Shown here piece by piece: positions 45,416-56,530 of a DNA stretch of 64,000 bases. The stretch is taken from the NCBI GenBank assembly GCA_947311845.1, contig CAMZMU010000020.1, positions 41,605,349 through 41,669,348 on the forward strand, read 5' to 3'. Each line of letters begins with the position of its first letter. The first letter of the stretch is position 1. A program made the translations under genes and the position numbers. The notes below the pieces were generated by a model. It did no database searches. It saw nothing but the letters and a program-made list of their open reading frames with translations, and was not told the DNA's origin. This stretch comes from Poa pratensis (Eukaryota; Streptophyta; Magnoliopsida; Poales; Poaceae).

Positions 45416-45620
45416 GCCGCGGCGGCACTCTGTCAGGCGTCTCCTCGGTTCTTCCGTTATGGGAATCGAGGGGGCCATCGCAGTTATCCCCCAGCGGAGT
45501 AACTCCAAGACCTTCAAGGCCATCAGTGAAGCAGAGCAAGGAAGACCAGGTGCCCGGGACCCACTTTGACCTATCTTTAGGCCATGGCCCCGGCAGCTGG
45601 AGCAAGAGCCGCCGGACCAT

Positions 45621-45633
45621 GCCCGGGGGCTAC
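45621..45633 (+). promoter_or_regulatory. Tat-2 polypurine tract
   Basis: GCCCGGGGGCTAC directly before the 3' LTR; the same form (CGGGGGCTAC) precedes the Tat-5 LTR at 54626. Confidence 0.88.
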
Positions 45634-46568
45634 TGTCGCAGCAGTGGAACATGGGGTTCCCCTAGTACTGCCAAAGTGGGTCCACCCCATGTGGGCCCAA
45701 GATGAAGATGGACAAGACCAAGACTCAAGTCAAGCTGGCGGGTTCACCGTCAGACACGCAAGGCCTGCATCGACAAGGGCTCCGGTCCTGGGGACCTGCC
45801 GGGTCCCCGAACCAAGCAAGAAGGCCAGGAAGGACCCGAGAGCCCGAGTTCCCGGCAGGAGGCCAGGCTCCCCTCGGTACTTCCCCACGTCCCTGTGGAT
45901 AAGCACTCCACCTCACCGCGGAAGACTTGGGAAGCAAGGCGAAGGCAGCGCGGGCGGGAAGCACGTCCCGTGGTGGTGTCAGCTCCTGTCCACCCCAAGG
46001 CGGACGCTCCCACCTAACCCAAAGGAGACGCTAGGCTGAGGAGAGGCCACGTCTCCCCTAAACTAGATGAGGAGGGTCCTTCACCCCGAAGGTCCCTCAT
46101 GCCCCTCACGTGACCCTGTGGCAACCCCTTAGCCTATAAAAGGAGGACCAAGGCACGGAGGAGGAAGGTCGAAGCAAGGACGAACCAAGGTAGAACCAAG
46201 GCACTAGTAACCAGAGCAAGACTAGACTAGGGCTGCGAAGGTAGAGGAAGGTGATCTCCTCCGGGTCAGGATCTGTCCTTCTTCTACCTCCAGCCAAAAC
46301 CCTTCCGGGTACCCTCCGGGAGGTTCCATTGTAAGCTACACTATGAAGAACCCATCAATCCAGACATGCAGGAGTAGGGCTTTTAGCCTCCGGGCGGCCT
46401 GAACCTGGGTAGCTCCTTGTGTCCCTTTGGTTGCATGCTTTGATCGTGGAGAGGAGAGCTTGATCTAGACTCCGCCCGAGAAGACGATTCTCAGCCTCCT
46501 TCGCGCCCCGTGCCGAACCTAAAAGGGGGTATCCTATACTCCCGGTGTCCGTGCATCGAGACACGACA
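45634..46568 (+). repeat. Tat-2 3' LTR
   Basis: 935 bp, paired with 35734-36674. TATA box near 46133-46141. Followed by CCTTG, the target duplication. Confidence 0.93.
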
Positions 46569-47458
46569 CCTTGGGACAGGCCTGTTCAGGTCTGTGAAAT
46601 CCACGCAAATCCACGCATGTGCTTGGGCACCACCACGGGGTTGGCCACCAGGTTGGGTGGGGAACCGCCTTGATGACACCAGCTTCTAGCAACTTGTCTA
46701 TCTCAGCAACGATGAACTCCAATTTTTTCCTTACTCTGCTTCGCAGAACTTGCTTCACAGGGGAGCATCCGTGCTCACCGCCAGTTTGTGCTCGATCACC
46801 TCCCTTGGTACACCGGGTAACCCTGATGCTTCCCAGGCGAAGACATCAGAATTTTCCCAAAGGAAGGCGACGAGCGCGCTTTCCTATTTGTCAGTGAGGC
46901 GGGCACCAATGGTGATGGTGCTGCTCCCATCACTTGTCAGCGCCACCTTCTTGGTCATCTGCGGGTCGCCGTGGAATGGCGCCTTCTTGGGGGAGTTGAA
47001 GTCGAGCCCCGGATACTCACTGCCCACGGGGAATGCACCGACATCAACCTCCTGTACATCTTGACAGACGTCCGATGTCGCCACCACCGTCTAGTTCAGC
47101 TTCTGGACACAGAAGATAGCGTCGTCGACGTCGGCCTTGACCTTGATCACACCCCATGCTGCGGGATCTTCATCATGTTGTAGGCGAAGTGAGATACGGC
47201 ATGAACTTGGCCAGAGCGGGCAGCCGAGTATGTTTGTACGGTAGTGCCGTGTCTGCGACGTCAAAGACGATGTCCTCGGTGCGGAAGTTCTCGGGTTCAA
47301 CAAAGGTGACCGGGAGAGTGATCTTCCCCAGCGGCCGAGTGACGCTCTCGTTCATGCCTTGAAACGCTCCGGTTCTTGCAAGCGTGAGAGGGGTATTTGA
47401 AGAGTACAGGGGCTTTGGCGGGACAGAGGCGACCGCGTTGACCAGCATCTTGGTAACC
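46569..47458 (-). pseudogene. pol: Tat-3 protease and RT start
   Basis: Minus strand: protease with TRPLGKITLPVTFVEPENF, EDIVFDVADTALPY, end TIGARLTDK, amber codon 46886-46884, then ESALVAFLWENSDVFAWEAS and RT start SRVRKKLEFIVAEIDKLLEA, running into CVDFTDLNRPVPR at the Tat-2 insertion. The protease active-site codons (VDGGSS in Tat-2) are absent: after TKMLV the sequence is NAVASVPPKPLY, copied from about 150 bp upstream. Protease activity is therefore lost regardless of frameshifts. Confidence 0.85.
46884..46886 (-). promoter_or_regulatory. Conserved in-frame amber codon between protease and RT (Tat-3)
   Basis: Minus strand GACAAA-TAG-GAA-AGC-GCG-CTC, same as Tat-2. Confidence 0.65.
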
Positions 47459-49500
47459 TTAGTTGTGGATGATATGCGACACGATCAGAGGCAGGGTCCC
47501 TACCCCGGAGACGTGGTCGTGGTGATCTTCTGGATCGAAGGTGATGACTTGGTTTGACCAGTACAGAGGCTTTGGCGGGACAGAGGCGACCGCGTTGAGC
47601 TCCCGGACAAGCCTCTTGCAGGCGTCATTGAGGGGGGCAGAGAAGCTCCCCCGTGGATGCACGCCACAACTCCATTGACTTCCTAGAACTTCCCGTTGTT
47701 GCCGCCCTGAGAGGCCAGAGCCTCCCCGTTGTTGTCGTGGGCGGCCTATTGGTTGTTTTATCCGCGACCGCCTTGGCCGCCGCGTCCTCCTCCTCGGCCC
47801 CTGCGGCCACCGCCGTGACCCCACCCACGGCCGCCTCCGCCTTGGCGACCCATGGACAGTCACGAGCGATGTGCCGCTGACGCCACAGCTGAATCAGCCA
47901 TCCGGGTTGGTCCTCAGCCCGGTGCTGCTCCCGTAGCGCGAGATACTTGATCTGGCGGTAGTCCTTGAGCGCATGATTGCCGTCAGGGTGGATGTGGCAC
48001 CATGGGTCTTCTTCTCCCTCGGAGGTCAAAGTAGACTTGGCCTTCTTGGAAAGGGGCTCGGTGACGAAGACGCGCTTGTCGGGTCCAGGGTCCCGCTTCT
48101 TGTCTTGGCAGGAGCAGTCTTGTCCTCGGGTTCCTCTTCCCCGGGGAACTTGCCTCCTTCCTTCGCACATGCACGGTCCGCAAGCTCCCAGTGTTCACGG
48201 GTACTTTCGATGTAGTGGGTGCTCAACTTCGCACGCATCCGAACATTGAGAACGTTGGCGTGGAAAGATGAGAGCACCAGCTCCTCCTTGATGCGGGTAT
48301 CGTTCATCTTCTGGGTGAAGCGTTGTATGAACTTGCGAAGAGTTTCACCCGGAAGCTGCTTGAAGTCGTGGATCGCTGGGAGCCCCCGGGCGCTGATACC
48401 CCCCCCGGAAAGCCCCCATAAACAATATTTTCGGTGCCCGCCAGGAACGGATGGAGCACTTGGGAAGGTTGAGAAGCCATGTCTGGGCATCTCCCTTCAG
48501 AGCCAATGGGAACCAGTTGGCCATCATGATCTCGTCGGCCCCGGCGACCACAACAGCAAAGGAGTAGAGCTGCGGGAACTCTTGGGGGTTCGTAGTGCCG
48601 TCGTAGCGAATGACGTCAATCTTGAACTTCTTGGGCCAGGAGACCTGACAAAACTCAGGGGAGAGGGCGAGGCAGCCCTCAACGATGTCGTCGTCCCGAT
48701 CTTCTCATCGGTGGCGCTCACGGCGGCGCTCGATGCAAGTGCGCATGTCTCGTTCTGACGGTTGTTGAGGTCGACCCGAGATCTGTTGCGCGTGGTAGAC
48801 GATCCGACGGAGATGGCTTTGCCGCGCTCGCGTTCAGCCGATCAGCCACCGGAGGAGTGGTGCGCTGAGGCTGCGTCTCGCCTTGGTGCTCGCCACGGGG
48901 CTAACCCCGGGGCTCGCGTGTCTTGTCTCTTCCCGTTCCAGGGCAGTCGACGGTGGGAGCATGGGTAGGCTCCAGCTCAGGGCCACGGTCGGCGAAGTCG
49001 AGAAGTTCCTCCACACGGGTCCTCCACTCCTGGTAGACCTTGGGATCGTCGGTGCTCGGGGGAAACTACATCAGGGCCTTGGCAGCGACAAGGGCGTCGT
49101 GGCGAGCTCGCGCGCCCGTGGGCAGGTGCGTGCAAGACTTGCTTCTGTGCCTCGTGGATCTCCGCTAGCGGGAACATCTTCGTTCCCCTCCCCAGCGGTA
49201 GGCCCCTTGCGGCGCCATTGCCGACGCTGTTCTCCCCTCCACAGCGAGGAGGAGGAGGCCTGACGGAGTTTCTTCCGGGCCGCCATGACTTCAGGCTCGC
49301 CGTTCTTGTTGTCGTCGTTGGCTCCCTCGGCACCACCTCCTTTCCAAAGGAGGTGGGGGCGGAGGAGCATTTTGGCGTGTCTCCGCAGCACGGCGATCGA
49401 CGGAAGTCTGAGTGCGTGAAGGAGAGACAGCCTTGGAAACCACAGCGTCAGTCTTCTTCTTCGGCGGCATGCTTGAAGAAGAGCTCGAAGTAGATCTTGA
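47459..49500 (-). pseudogene. gag: Tat-3 gag, frameshifted
   Basis: Collinear with Tat-2 gag. Minus strand: N-terminal Lys/Arg-rich segment (about 49470), Retrotrans_gag block (ANWFPLALKGDAQTWLLNLP, about 48500), ETLRKFIQRFTQKMN (48330), DPWCHIHPDGNH (48010), and a degenerate zinc-knuckle region (HIARDC, about 47860) with a Gly/Arg-rich tail. Many small indels. The first cysteines of the zinc knuckle appear lost. Confidence 0.82.
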
Positions 49501-49544
49501 CGATGATGATCTTGAGGTTGATGAAGACGAATCCAGCGCTTGCG

Positions 49545-49563
49545 CCCCCTACCTGGCGCGCCA
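49545..49563 (-). promoter_or_regulatory. Tat-3 primer binding site
   Basis: Minus strand TGGCGCGCCAGGTAGGGGG, two nt inside the 5' LTR end at 49566; identical to Tat-2. Confidence 0.88.
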
Positions 49564-49565
49564 GA

Positions 49566-52500
49566 TGTCGTGACGCGACGGACAGACACCGGGAGTAAAG
49601 GATACCCCCTTTTAAGGTTCGGCACGGGGCGTGAAGGAGGCTGGAAGATGTCCCACCCGGGTGACCCACATCGAGCTCTCTGATCCGACGTTCAAGCAAA
49701 CAACACAAAGACGCTGAGAGTTTACCCAGGTTCAGGCCGCCGGAGGCTAAGAGCCCTACTCCTGCATGTCTGGATTGGGGTGTTCATCATTGTGTAGCTT
49801 ACAAGGGTGGTCATAGGTGTGTACCCGGCAGTGTGGCGGCTAGAGGTAGACGATGAGCAGATCCTACCCGGAGGAGATCACCTCTCTCTCTACCTTCTAA
49901 ACCCTAGCTAGTCTTGCTCGTGCTCTATTCTTGCTCTCGTTCCAACCTGTCCTCCCTCGGTGGCCTTGGTCCTCCTTTTATAGGCTAAGGGTTACCACAA
50001 GGGTTCACGCGAGGAGCGTGGGGTTTTGGCGGGAAAACCCCCCGGTGATCTTTGGAGGCGACGTGGACTCTCCTACTCCAAGTATTCTCCGCGGTTAGTG
50101 AGGGCGTCCACCTTTACGGAAAGTGGGGCAGACAGGGACTGACTCCCTGTGGCGCCCCGACGACTGCTATACAGTGATGCTGTGTGTCACCGTTAGGCGA
50201 TACAACCGGAGGTTACGGGTTTACCACTCCCCGGCCAAAACCTTTGGCAGGCGTTGCTCGGAATTGATCATCGGCAACGCAACACCCCGATTGATGCCCT
50301 AACACAGGCACAACTATCAATGCATAATAGAGAGATCAAGACTTGTGGAACAACTGGCACATCACAGACTCTACGACTCAAAGCATTATAGTTCAACTCT
50401 TATAATAGAGAAAGATAGCAAATTACAACCAGAGGTCACAGACCCAGCATTACAACATGCGGAAGCGAAATAAGTTGTTCTAAACAACAAGATCCAAAAT
50501 ATGGCCTAAGAGGCCTACAGATAAACATTCAAGCGCAGCTGTTCCGAGATGTCCCAAGCTGCCACCTGGGAACCCTAGACTACTCGTCGACGTCCACAAA
50601 GAACCCACCTTCGAGGTCGGTGAAGTCCTCCTCTGAAACAAAGCAAACGACGTTGAGTTCGACGAACTCGCAAGATTAAATATAGCTTTATCTCGATGAG
50701 GCTTTCAAAGTTTTATGGCTGTTTTGCATAGAGCTGATTTTTATTATAGAACAAACTCCATGGCATCGACTAATCAGAGTATTTTAAAAAGGGGGTAAGA
50801 AGTAACTCTTTTCTTTGATCCTTACTCATCATCAACCACCATCATCACTGTACCTGTTCTACAAAGGCACCTCCCCGAATCACCCTCGAGGAAGCTAACC
50901 TTGCAATCTTATTTACCTTTAGTACTCAGGTTTTAATCATTCCGTTCAAGTTATTCTATGGTCTTATCGTCCTTTCCCAAGTCGTCCATAACCGTGGACG
51001 CGGCTTTTTCGAAAAGATTTAACCCTGCAGGGTGCACTGTGTTTAACCTTCGGTACCGTCCGGCTCATTGCCTGATCATTAGCTCTCTTCCGGGGAAAGC
51101 CGGCTGAGTGGGAGCGGTTACAACCTTTACCTTGCTTGAGACTAACCAGGATCATCAGTGAGGACGGGACAGGTTTAGTGCCACCAACACCCCGCCTCGT
51201 GGCCACTCATTTTCCTAAACACCACCAACCTCATCTCAGTCTTGGCCACCATCTCAACGCATGCGCAAATTGAAGCCCGAACTAGAGGACCCTGGCTAGC
51301 CCCGCCCAAATTAGTTTGTCGACAGGGGCTCCATATACCCCACCACCGAAAGGAAGCGCGCTCATTCTTGGTTCAAGAGGTAAAGAACTCGCACCTAGGC
51401 GGCGAGAACGAGACAAAGCACCCACCAAACCATAGTGGCCTCTCATCCCCACCTTTAAGCAGTTTATTACCTGTCACCACAATTCCTCCACCATCATCCG
51501 AACATTTCAACATCTGTTTCCAACATGAAATATCCATCAGACGACTAAGCAATTACTAAGCATGGCTAAGCAACAACATAGCATAGTTAAGTATCTCAGG
51601 CCAACAATACAATCCTATGGATAATAGGATGGGAAACAGGTAATGGCATCGGAAACTTAATGCAACTATAGGATACTCTAATCCAAGCAAATTGACATTT
51701 GGAACCGCATGCAATATTATAGTGGAGAAAATATTTCCAGAAAATAGGATAAGACATGCTCAGAGGGGGGATTACGCTTGCCTTGCTGATATGAAAGGTA
51801 GTAAGAATCGTCGAAGAATTGTGGTTGCACCTCAACTCCTCGATCTGCCGAAGCACAACAACACACAGAAAATAAACAACATAAATAACACGAATACAAG
51901 TAGGTGCAATGCACACTCATGATGATATACATTTTAATGCAACTAAGAGATCCTAGACATGATCATTGAGTTAAATGAGTGTCCCAAATAATTAGGCATT
52001 ATTTGGCCTACCCATATTTTATCTTAGTGGCAATTAATAACTCTAATAAGACCAGCACCTAAATATTATTCTAACATGCATGAAAATGTTGTTTCTGTTA
52101 GGTATTGACTCACGGAACATTTTTGAGAGGTCAAACTTATTTTTGGACCATTATTTAAAAGTTATTACTTTTTCCAAATCATCCTTTTTTCCGCCATTTT
52201 CATACAGTACAAGAAAACAGCCATTAAAATATTTATTTGAACAGAATTTGATGTCAAAACATTAGGATTTGTTCTCCTGGTCATTTAGAGACCAAGTTTG
52301 CATTTTTCTGAACAATATTTAGGAAGTTATGAATTTCCCAAATTTGCCCATTTCACAGATGAAGGTGTATTTCAATTATTTTCACAATTTAAAAGATTTA
52401 TTTGCATGGGTGAGTTACTTTTGGTTAGGTTTCATTTTTCTGAACATTTTGATACCTCAATTGCAAATTTTGGATAAACATCTCCAAAAGTTATTGGTTT

Positions 52501-54174
52501 TAGAAGTTTACATAATTTTCCTGCCTTTTATTATTTTTTTTAAGGCGTACTGAGTTTTTCGGATTATCCGAATTTGGCTGAACCGGATTATCCGATCGCC
52601 ACGGATGGATTGAAAATCTGCTAAGGACGAAAACAAACTCGTACTGGAGTTCCCAGATTATCGGGTTGTACTGGTTTCGGATAATCCGATTGTACTGCTG
52701 ACGAAACTGAACCCGAAGGTTCAGTGTCGTTCGGCCGGGAAGGCACCGTCGGCGACCACGCATGGCATGCACGTTACGAGCACGGCAGAGAGCAAGGGGA
52801 GAGAACGGAAGGGTCCCGGAGGACAGCAGGCTCACCCTGAGCGTGCTACACAGCTCCGCGAGGACGGGGGTGGTCGGAGACGGCGGCGTCGTCGCGGAGG
52901 AGCTTCGGCCGGCGGCGTGGCAGATGGCGATGGCACGGTGAAACGGCAGCGTCCCGGGTCGATTCCTTCGGCAAGGATGGAGAGGACGACGAGGCGGATG
53001 TCGTGATGTGCTCCGATTCGCTCCTTGGGTGCTCAAACGACGGCGAGGCGCGACTGCAGCCATGGCTCGGCTCGGCCACGGTGGAGAAAAGAAGAACGAA
53101 GGAGAAAAATGGACAGGGGCTAGGTTTGGGTTAGCGTTCCGGGTGCTCTTCTTATCCAGGTCCAGGAGGCGCGGATGCTCGACGTGTGGAGGGGAGGCAT
53201 CGGGCGGTCGAGCTCGTCCCTGCCATGGTCATACCGAGATGAACAGAGGAAGAGGACGGCAGGGTTGCAGGGAACCCCTGCACATTTGTTTTCCCTCACA
53301 ACTAAGCCTTTTCTTCCTATTCTCTTATTTTGAAAATAAGGCAGTGAGAAAAAGGGATTTAATTGGGGGAACTTGCACTGCTCCAAAAATACTGTAAAAT
53401 TTTGGGTAGCCTCCCTATATTAATATGAAGCTCCCCTAATTTTTCCAGATTATTTGAAACTCATTTGGTAGGAAAATAAAATAGGAATTGTCACGCGGCC
53501 ATTTTGAGTTTCTCTCCATTTATTTTATTTTACAAATCAAAATAGTTTGTAAAAATTATCTTTGGAACTTGGAACTTCCTTGACAAATATACGATGTCAA
53601 AGTATTTTTGTTTTGCAAGTTTGAATACTCTCATTGATTTGAGTTTGTAATTGTAGCAATTCATTATTTGAGGTTTTTCAATGTTATATTTTCTTGAGCA
53701 TTTTTATTAAGGATGCCATGATGCAATGGAACACAAAAAGTGGAAATTTTACTCACATTTTTAGTTTCACAAATTTTTTGGGCTGTTACACTCCCCCACC
53801 GACCACGTTCCTTGGCGACGTCACTGGGTCGTGTCCTTTGTCTTGCGCCCAACGTTCTACGAGCTTATAGCACGTGCTGGCGTGCTTATCCTTGGCGCCG
53901 TACAGAGATGGACCCGAGAGCGAGCCTGGCCTCCTGCCGGGCACTCGGGCTCTCGGGTAATCTGCCATGGTCTCCTAGTAGCGGGTGACCCCAGAAGGCC
54001 ACGTGTCCTTAGCCGCAGGTGTCCTATGTCGAGCTTGCTAGGTTCTCGCGGGGCAGATGGGCGGTCCCACCTGCCGGTCTTGTCACTTGGCCTGTCCATC
54101 TTCTTGGAGGGGCCCACATGTGGTGGACCCACTTTGGCAGCATAAGGGGAACCCCATGTTCCAGTGTTGTGACA
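49566..54174 (-). repeat. Tat-3 5' LTR, split by a solo LTR
   Basis: The parts 49566-50147 and 53796-54174 together form an LTR of about 961 bp, TGTCGTGACG...TTGTGACA on plus. Minus-strand TATA box TATAAAAGGAGG near 49972-49983. Its sense start (TGTCACAACACTGGAACATGG) parallels the Tat-2 start (TGTCGCAGCAGTGGAACATGG). Confidence 0.87.
50148..53790 (-). mobile_element. 3.6-kb solo LTR (LARD-like)
   Basis: TGTGGCGCCCC...GGGCTGTTACA flanked by perfect CTCCC duplications (50143-50147 and 53791-53795), inserted in the Tat-3 LTR. No internal domain, PBS or PPT. It shows the same AT / GC-rich (about 52550-53290) / AT profile and shared motifs as the solo LTR at 21797-26306. Near 50460-50480 the minus strand reads TTATTTCGCTTCCGCATGTTG, like the end of a transcript from a minus-strand promoter. 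Open frames inside are unassigned. Confidence 0.85.
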
Positions 54175-55368
54175 AGCCTCCACCCTCTAGAGCGCAATGA
54201 TGCGGGGGCCGTAGCGCGCCATGGCCCCTATTGGAGCCTGAACCTTTGGGAGGAGCCATTGGACGAAGGAGGGAAGAACAAGGAGCCAATAAGAAGGCGC
54301 GGAGGGCAGTTTGAAGAAGACAGGCGAGCAATTCCATTTTTAAGGATCGAGGCTTACACACGATGTCCCCTGCCTTAAAAACGGATCCGTGGGAAGAAAA
54401 CATCATCGCCTGGAAACCGCCCCCATTGGGGGATCAGAAACGAAGCGACAAGACAGGGGCGGATTTGACCTCTCGGGACCAGCGGACGCGGCCACGTGTC
54501 CGTCGCGCTCGGCCGGTTCCGGCCGAGCGGCGACAGATACACAAATCAAGCATGCAAACGCGCGCCTCGATTAGGACTCCCAGGCGAGATCCGACCCTAG
54601 GTGCCCGGGAGCGCCCGGGGGCTACTGTCGGTGCTTGGGAACCCGGGGTACCCACGACACCGGGCGCGCGGGACCCGCCTAGCCAAGAGAAGGGAACAAG
54701 CATTCCCGGGAACGGAAACTCTTCCCGGGAAGGGTTCTCCGGAGACAGAGAAGAGAAAGCGGTGGTCCTAGGTCTGCTGTCAGGGCAAACTTGCCGACCA
54801 CGACACGACTGGCGATCTTCGACAAGACAGGACTAGCAATCCTTTCGGACTCAGCGGAGCGGGCGGCATGGAAGACACCGTGGCACTACGCTTTCCACAA
54901 GGCAGCCGTCAGGCGCCACCTCGACTCGGCGCGACACGTGCCACGCCTCGGTGGCACGGTCGAACCATGACCACCTGTGGCAACCCCTTGATCTATAAAA
55001 GGAGGTCCTTGGTCATTTGAGAAGGCATCGGAGAAGGAGGAAAAACCCTCGCTCATTGTCACCATTTTGGCATTCCACCTAGACTCGGGGGTTGGAAGAA
55101 CGAACCCCGAGAACCTCCTGGGCTTGTTCTTCCTTCGCTTACAGAGAGTAGTGTAGCCTTCGAAGCTCCACCTTGTAATTCACCACCACCACAATACATC
55201 CAACAAGCAGACGTAGGGTATTACGCGGCAACGCGGCCTGAAACTGGGTAAATTCTTGTGTGCTTGTGCCTGTGCTCGGGGACTGATTTCGGAGCAACCT
55301 CGTGTCCCACCTACTGAACAACTAGGGGTTCCTAGCATCCCTGAGTGTCCGCGTTCCGATACGCGACA
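54175..55368 (+). mobile_element. Tat-5: 3' end of a Tat-lineage element
   Basis: Plus orientation. 54175-54625 is the last part of the internal region, without recognisable coding; PPT CGGGGGCTAC at 54616-54625; 3' LTR 54626-55368 (743 bp, TGTCGGTG...ACGCGACA). LTR TATA box TATAAAAGG at 54994-55002. The rest of the element is missing, cut by Tat-3 at 54174. Confidence 0.82.
54626..55368 (+). repeat. Tat-5 3' LTR
   Basis: Terminal TGTCG...CGACA, PPT directly before it, no PBS after it. The following GCGGT would be half of a target duplication whose partner is not present. Confidence 0.82.
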
Positions 55369-55498
55369 GCGGTCCTACTTGACTTTTTTCTGTGGCAGAG
55401 CGAACACAGCTCCTCCCCGAACCCGACCCCACCTGCTCGATCCCTGGGAAGCTGGGACCGACACCGCCGCCCTCTCCAGTGGGAGGAATTGAAGCCCC
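55369..55498. other. Unassigned 130-bp spacer
   Basis: Lies between the Tat-5 LTR and the Tat-6 LTR. No recognisable gene or PBS. Confidence 0.4.
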
Positions 55499-56180
55499 TG
55501 TCGTGTCTGAAGCCTTGAACACTGGAGGTCAGAGACCCCCTTTTAGAGATTCGTGAGGGGCGCATAGAAGGATCTTGGTGAGCAAGCAAAGTATGCAGAA
55601 AGTAACAACACGCAAGCGGTTTACCCAGGTTTAGGCCGCTCGGAAGCGTACCCTACTCCTGCATGTCTGATATATGGCGGTAAGATATCCGGGCAAGAAG
55701 GATAGTGTTCCCGGGACTAATCTCTCAGAGCCCACTAAAGCGAGGTAGTTGGATCTGATATCTCCCTCTCTAGCGTGTGTCAAGATGATCCTTCTGGACG
55801 ACTGGTCCTCCTTTTATACACCAAGGGGATACCACAGCAGCAGACATCTTTCTTCCCGATCCAGCATTCTTACCCTCTAAAGACGTCTGGTTGGTTGGCT
55901 CCCACCCATCCCCTTGTCAGACGGACCCTGCCTTCATGCGGAAACTCCAAAGGGAGGTGCAGTTACTTTATTTTATCTGGCAGGTTGCACATGCTATGCC
56001 CCGACATCCTTCCGAAACATTTCCTCTTTGCACCTTCACGGGGCAGTGGCTGCCAAAGCTATCTCTTTCTGGTAGTTGACTTGTACCTTGGGAGCGCTCT
56101 CTCGGGCCATGGGCGGGGGGCGCTTCACGGGACCCCCTTGTTCGCAGGATGCGGCAGTTACCCCGTGCACTGTCTCGACA
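55499..56180 (-). repeat. Tat-6 LTR
   Basis: 682 bp, TGTCGTGTCTG...GTCTCGACA, with the TGTCG/CGACA ends of the other Tat LTRs. Minus-strand TATA box TATAAAAGGAGG near 55808-55817. Contains ACCCAGGTTTAGGCCGC and CCTACTCCTGCATGTCTG, both also present in the Tat-3 LTR. No clear PPT follows at 56181, so the boundary is less sure. Confidence 0.65.
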
Positions 56181-56530
56181 AAATGACAGTCGAGCGGTGC
56201 CAAAAAATCTCACGCGTTGCCGCAGAGGTGTCTGCTTTTACCAGAATCAACGTTCACAGCTCTGGTAGGGGCATATAACTTGGTACAGGAAATCTCTTCA
56301 TGGTCCGAGCGGGGCAGGTTCCCGTCTCTTGGGTTCCGTGCCTCGACGACTCCGTGGACACAGGGGGAGGTGGGGGACCTTAGGTTGCCTAGACTTTCAC
56401 TATCTGACCCCCAGAACCGCACCCAGATCTGTCGCTTTCCGGGTCTTTCGTGCTTTCCTCTTCCTCTTTGCTTTGTTTCCTCCATTTGGATCTCGGAACC
56501 CTAGTTCAGCATCTGACTTTCATCCCGGCG

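Larger units (their letters stand above)
35734..46568 (+). mobile_element. Tat-2: full-length Tat-lineage element with antisense genes
   Basis: LTRs 35734-36674 and 45634-46568, TGTCGCAG...CACGACA, with perfect duplication CCTTG on both sides. Plus-strand order: PBS, gag, protease, amber codon, RT, RNase H, second RNase H, integrase, 3' region with two minus-strand genes, PPT, 3' LTR. LTRs differ by about five substitutions but by roughly ten small indels, so the element is young. Every coding domain is present, but numerous single-base frameshifts break the frames. Confidence 0.93.
34658..54174 (-). mobile_element. Tat-3: truncated Tat-lineage element with two nested insertions
   Basis: Minus orientation. 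5' LTR 49566-54174 (about 961 bp after removing the solo LTR at 50148-53790), PBS 49545-49563, gag 49500-47460, protease/RT 47450-46574 continuing at 35733-34661. It is cut in RNase H by the CACTA terminus at 34657. Tat-2 is inserted in RT with perfect duplication CCTTG (35729-35733 and 46569-46573). Tat-3 and Tat-2 belong to one subfamily: same PBS, LTR ends TGTCR...CGACA, and near-identical pol. Confidence 0.88.

Noticed and set aside
52767..53397. GC-rich frames near the right end of the 3.6-kb solo LTR
   Set aside because: Same argument as for 24636-25394: frames on both strands, no domain, located in the LTR core.
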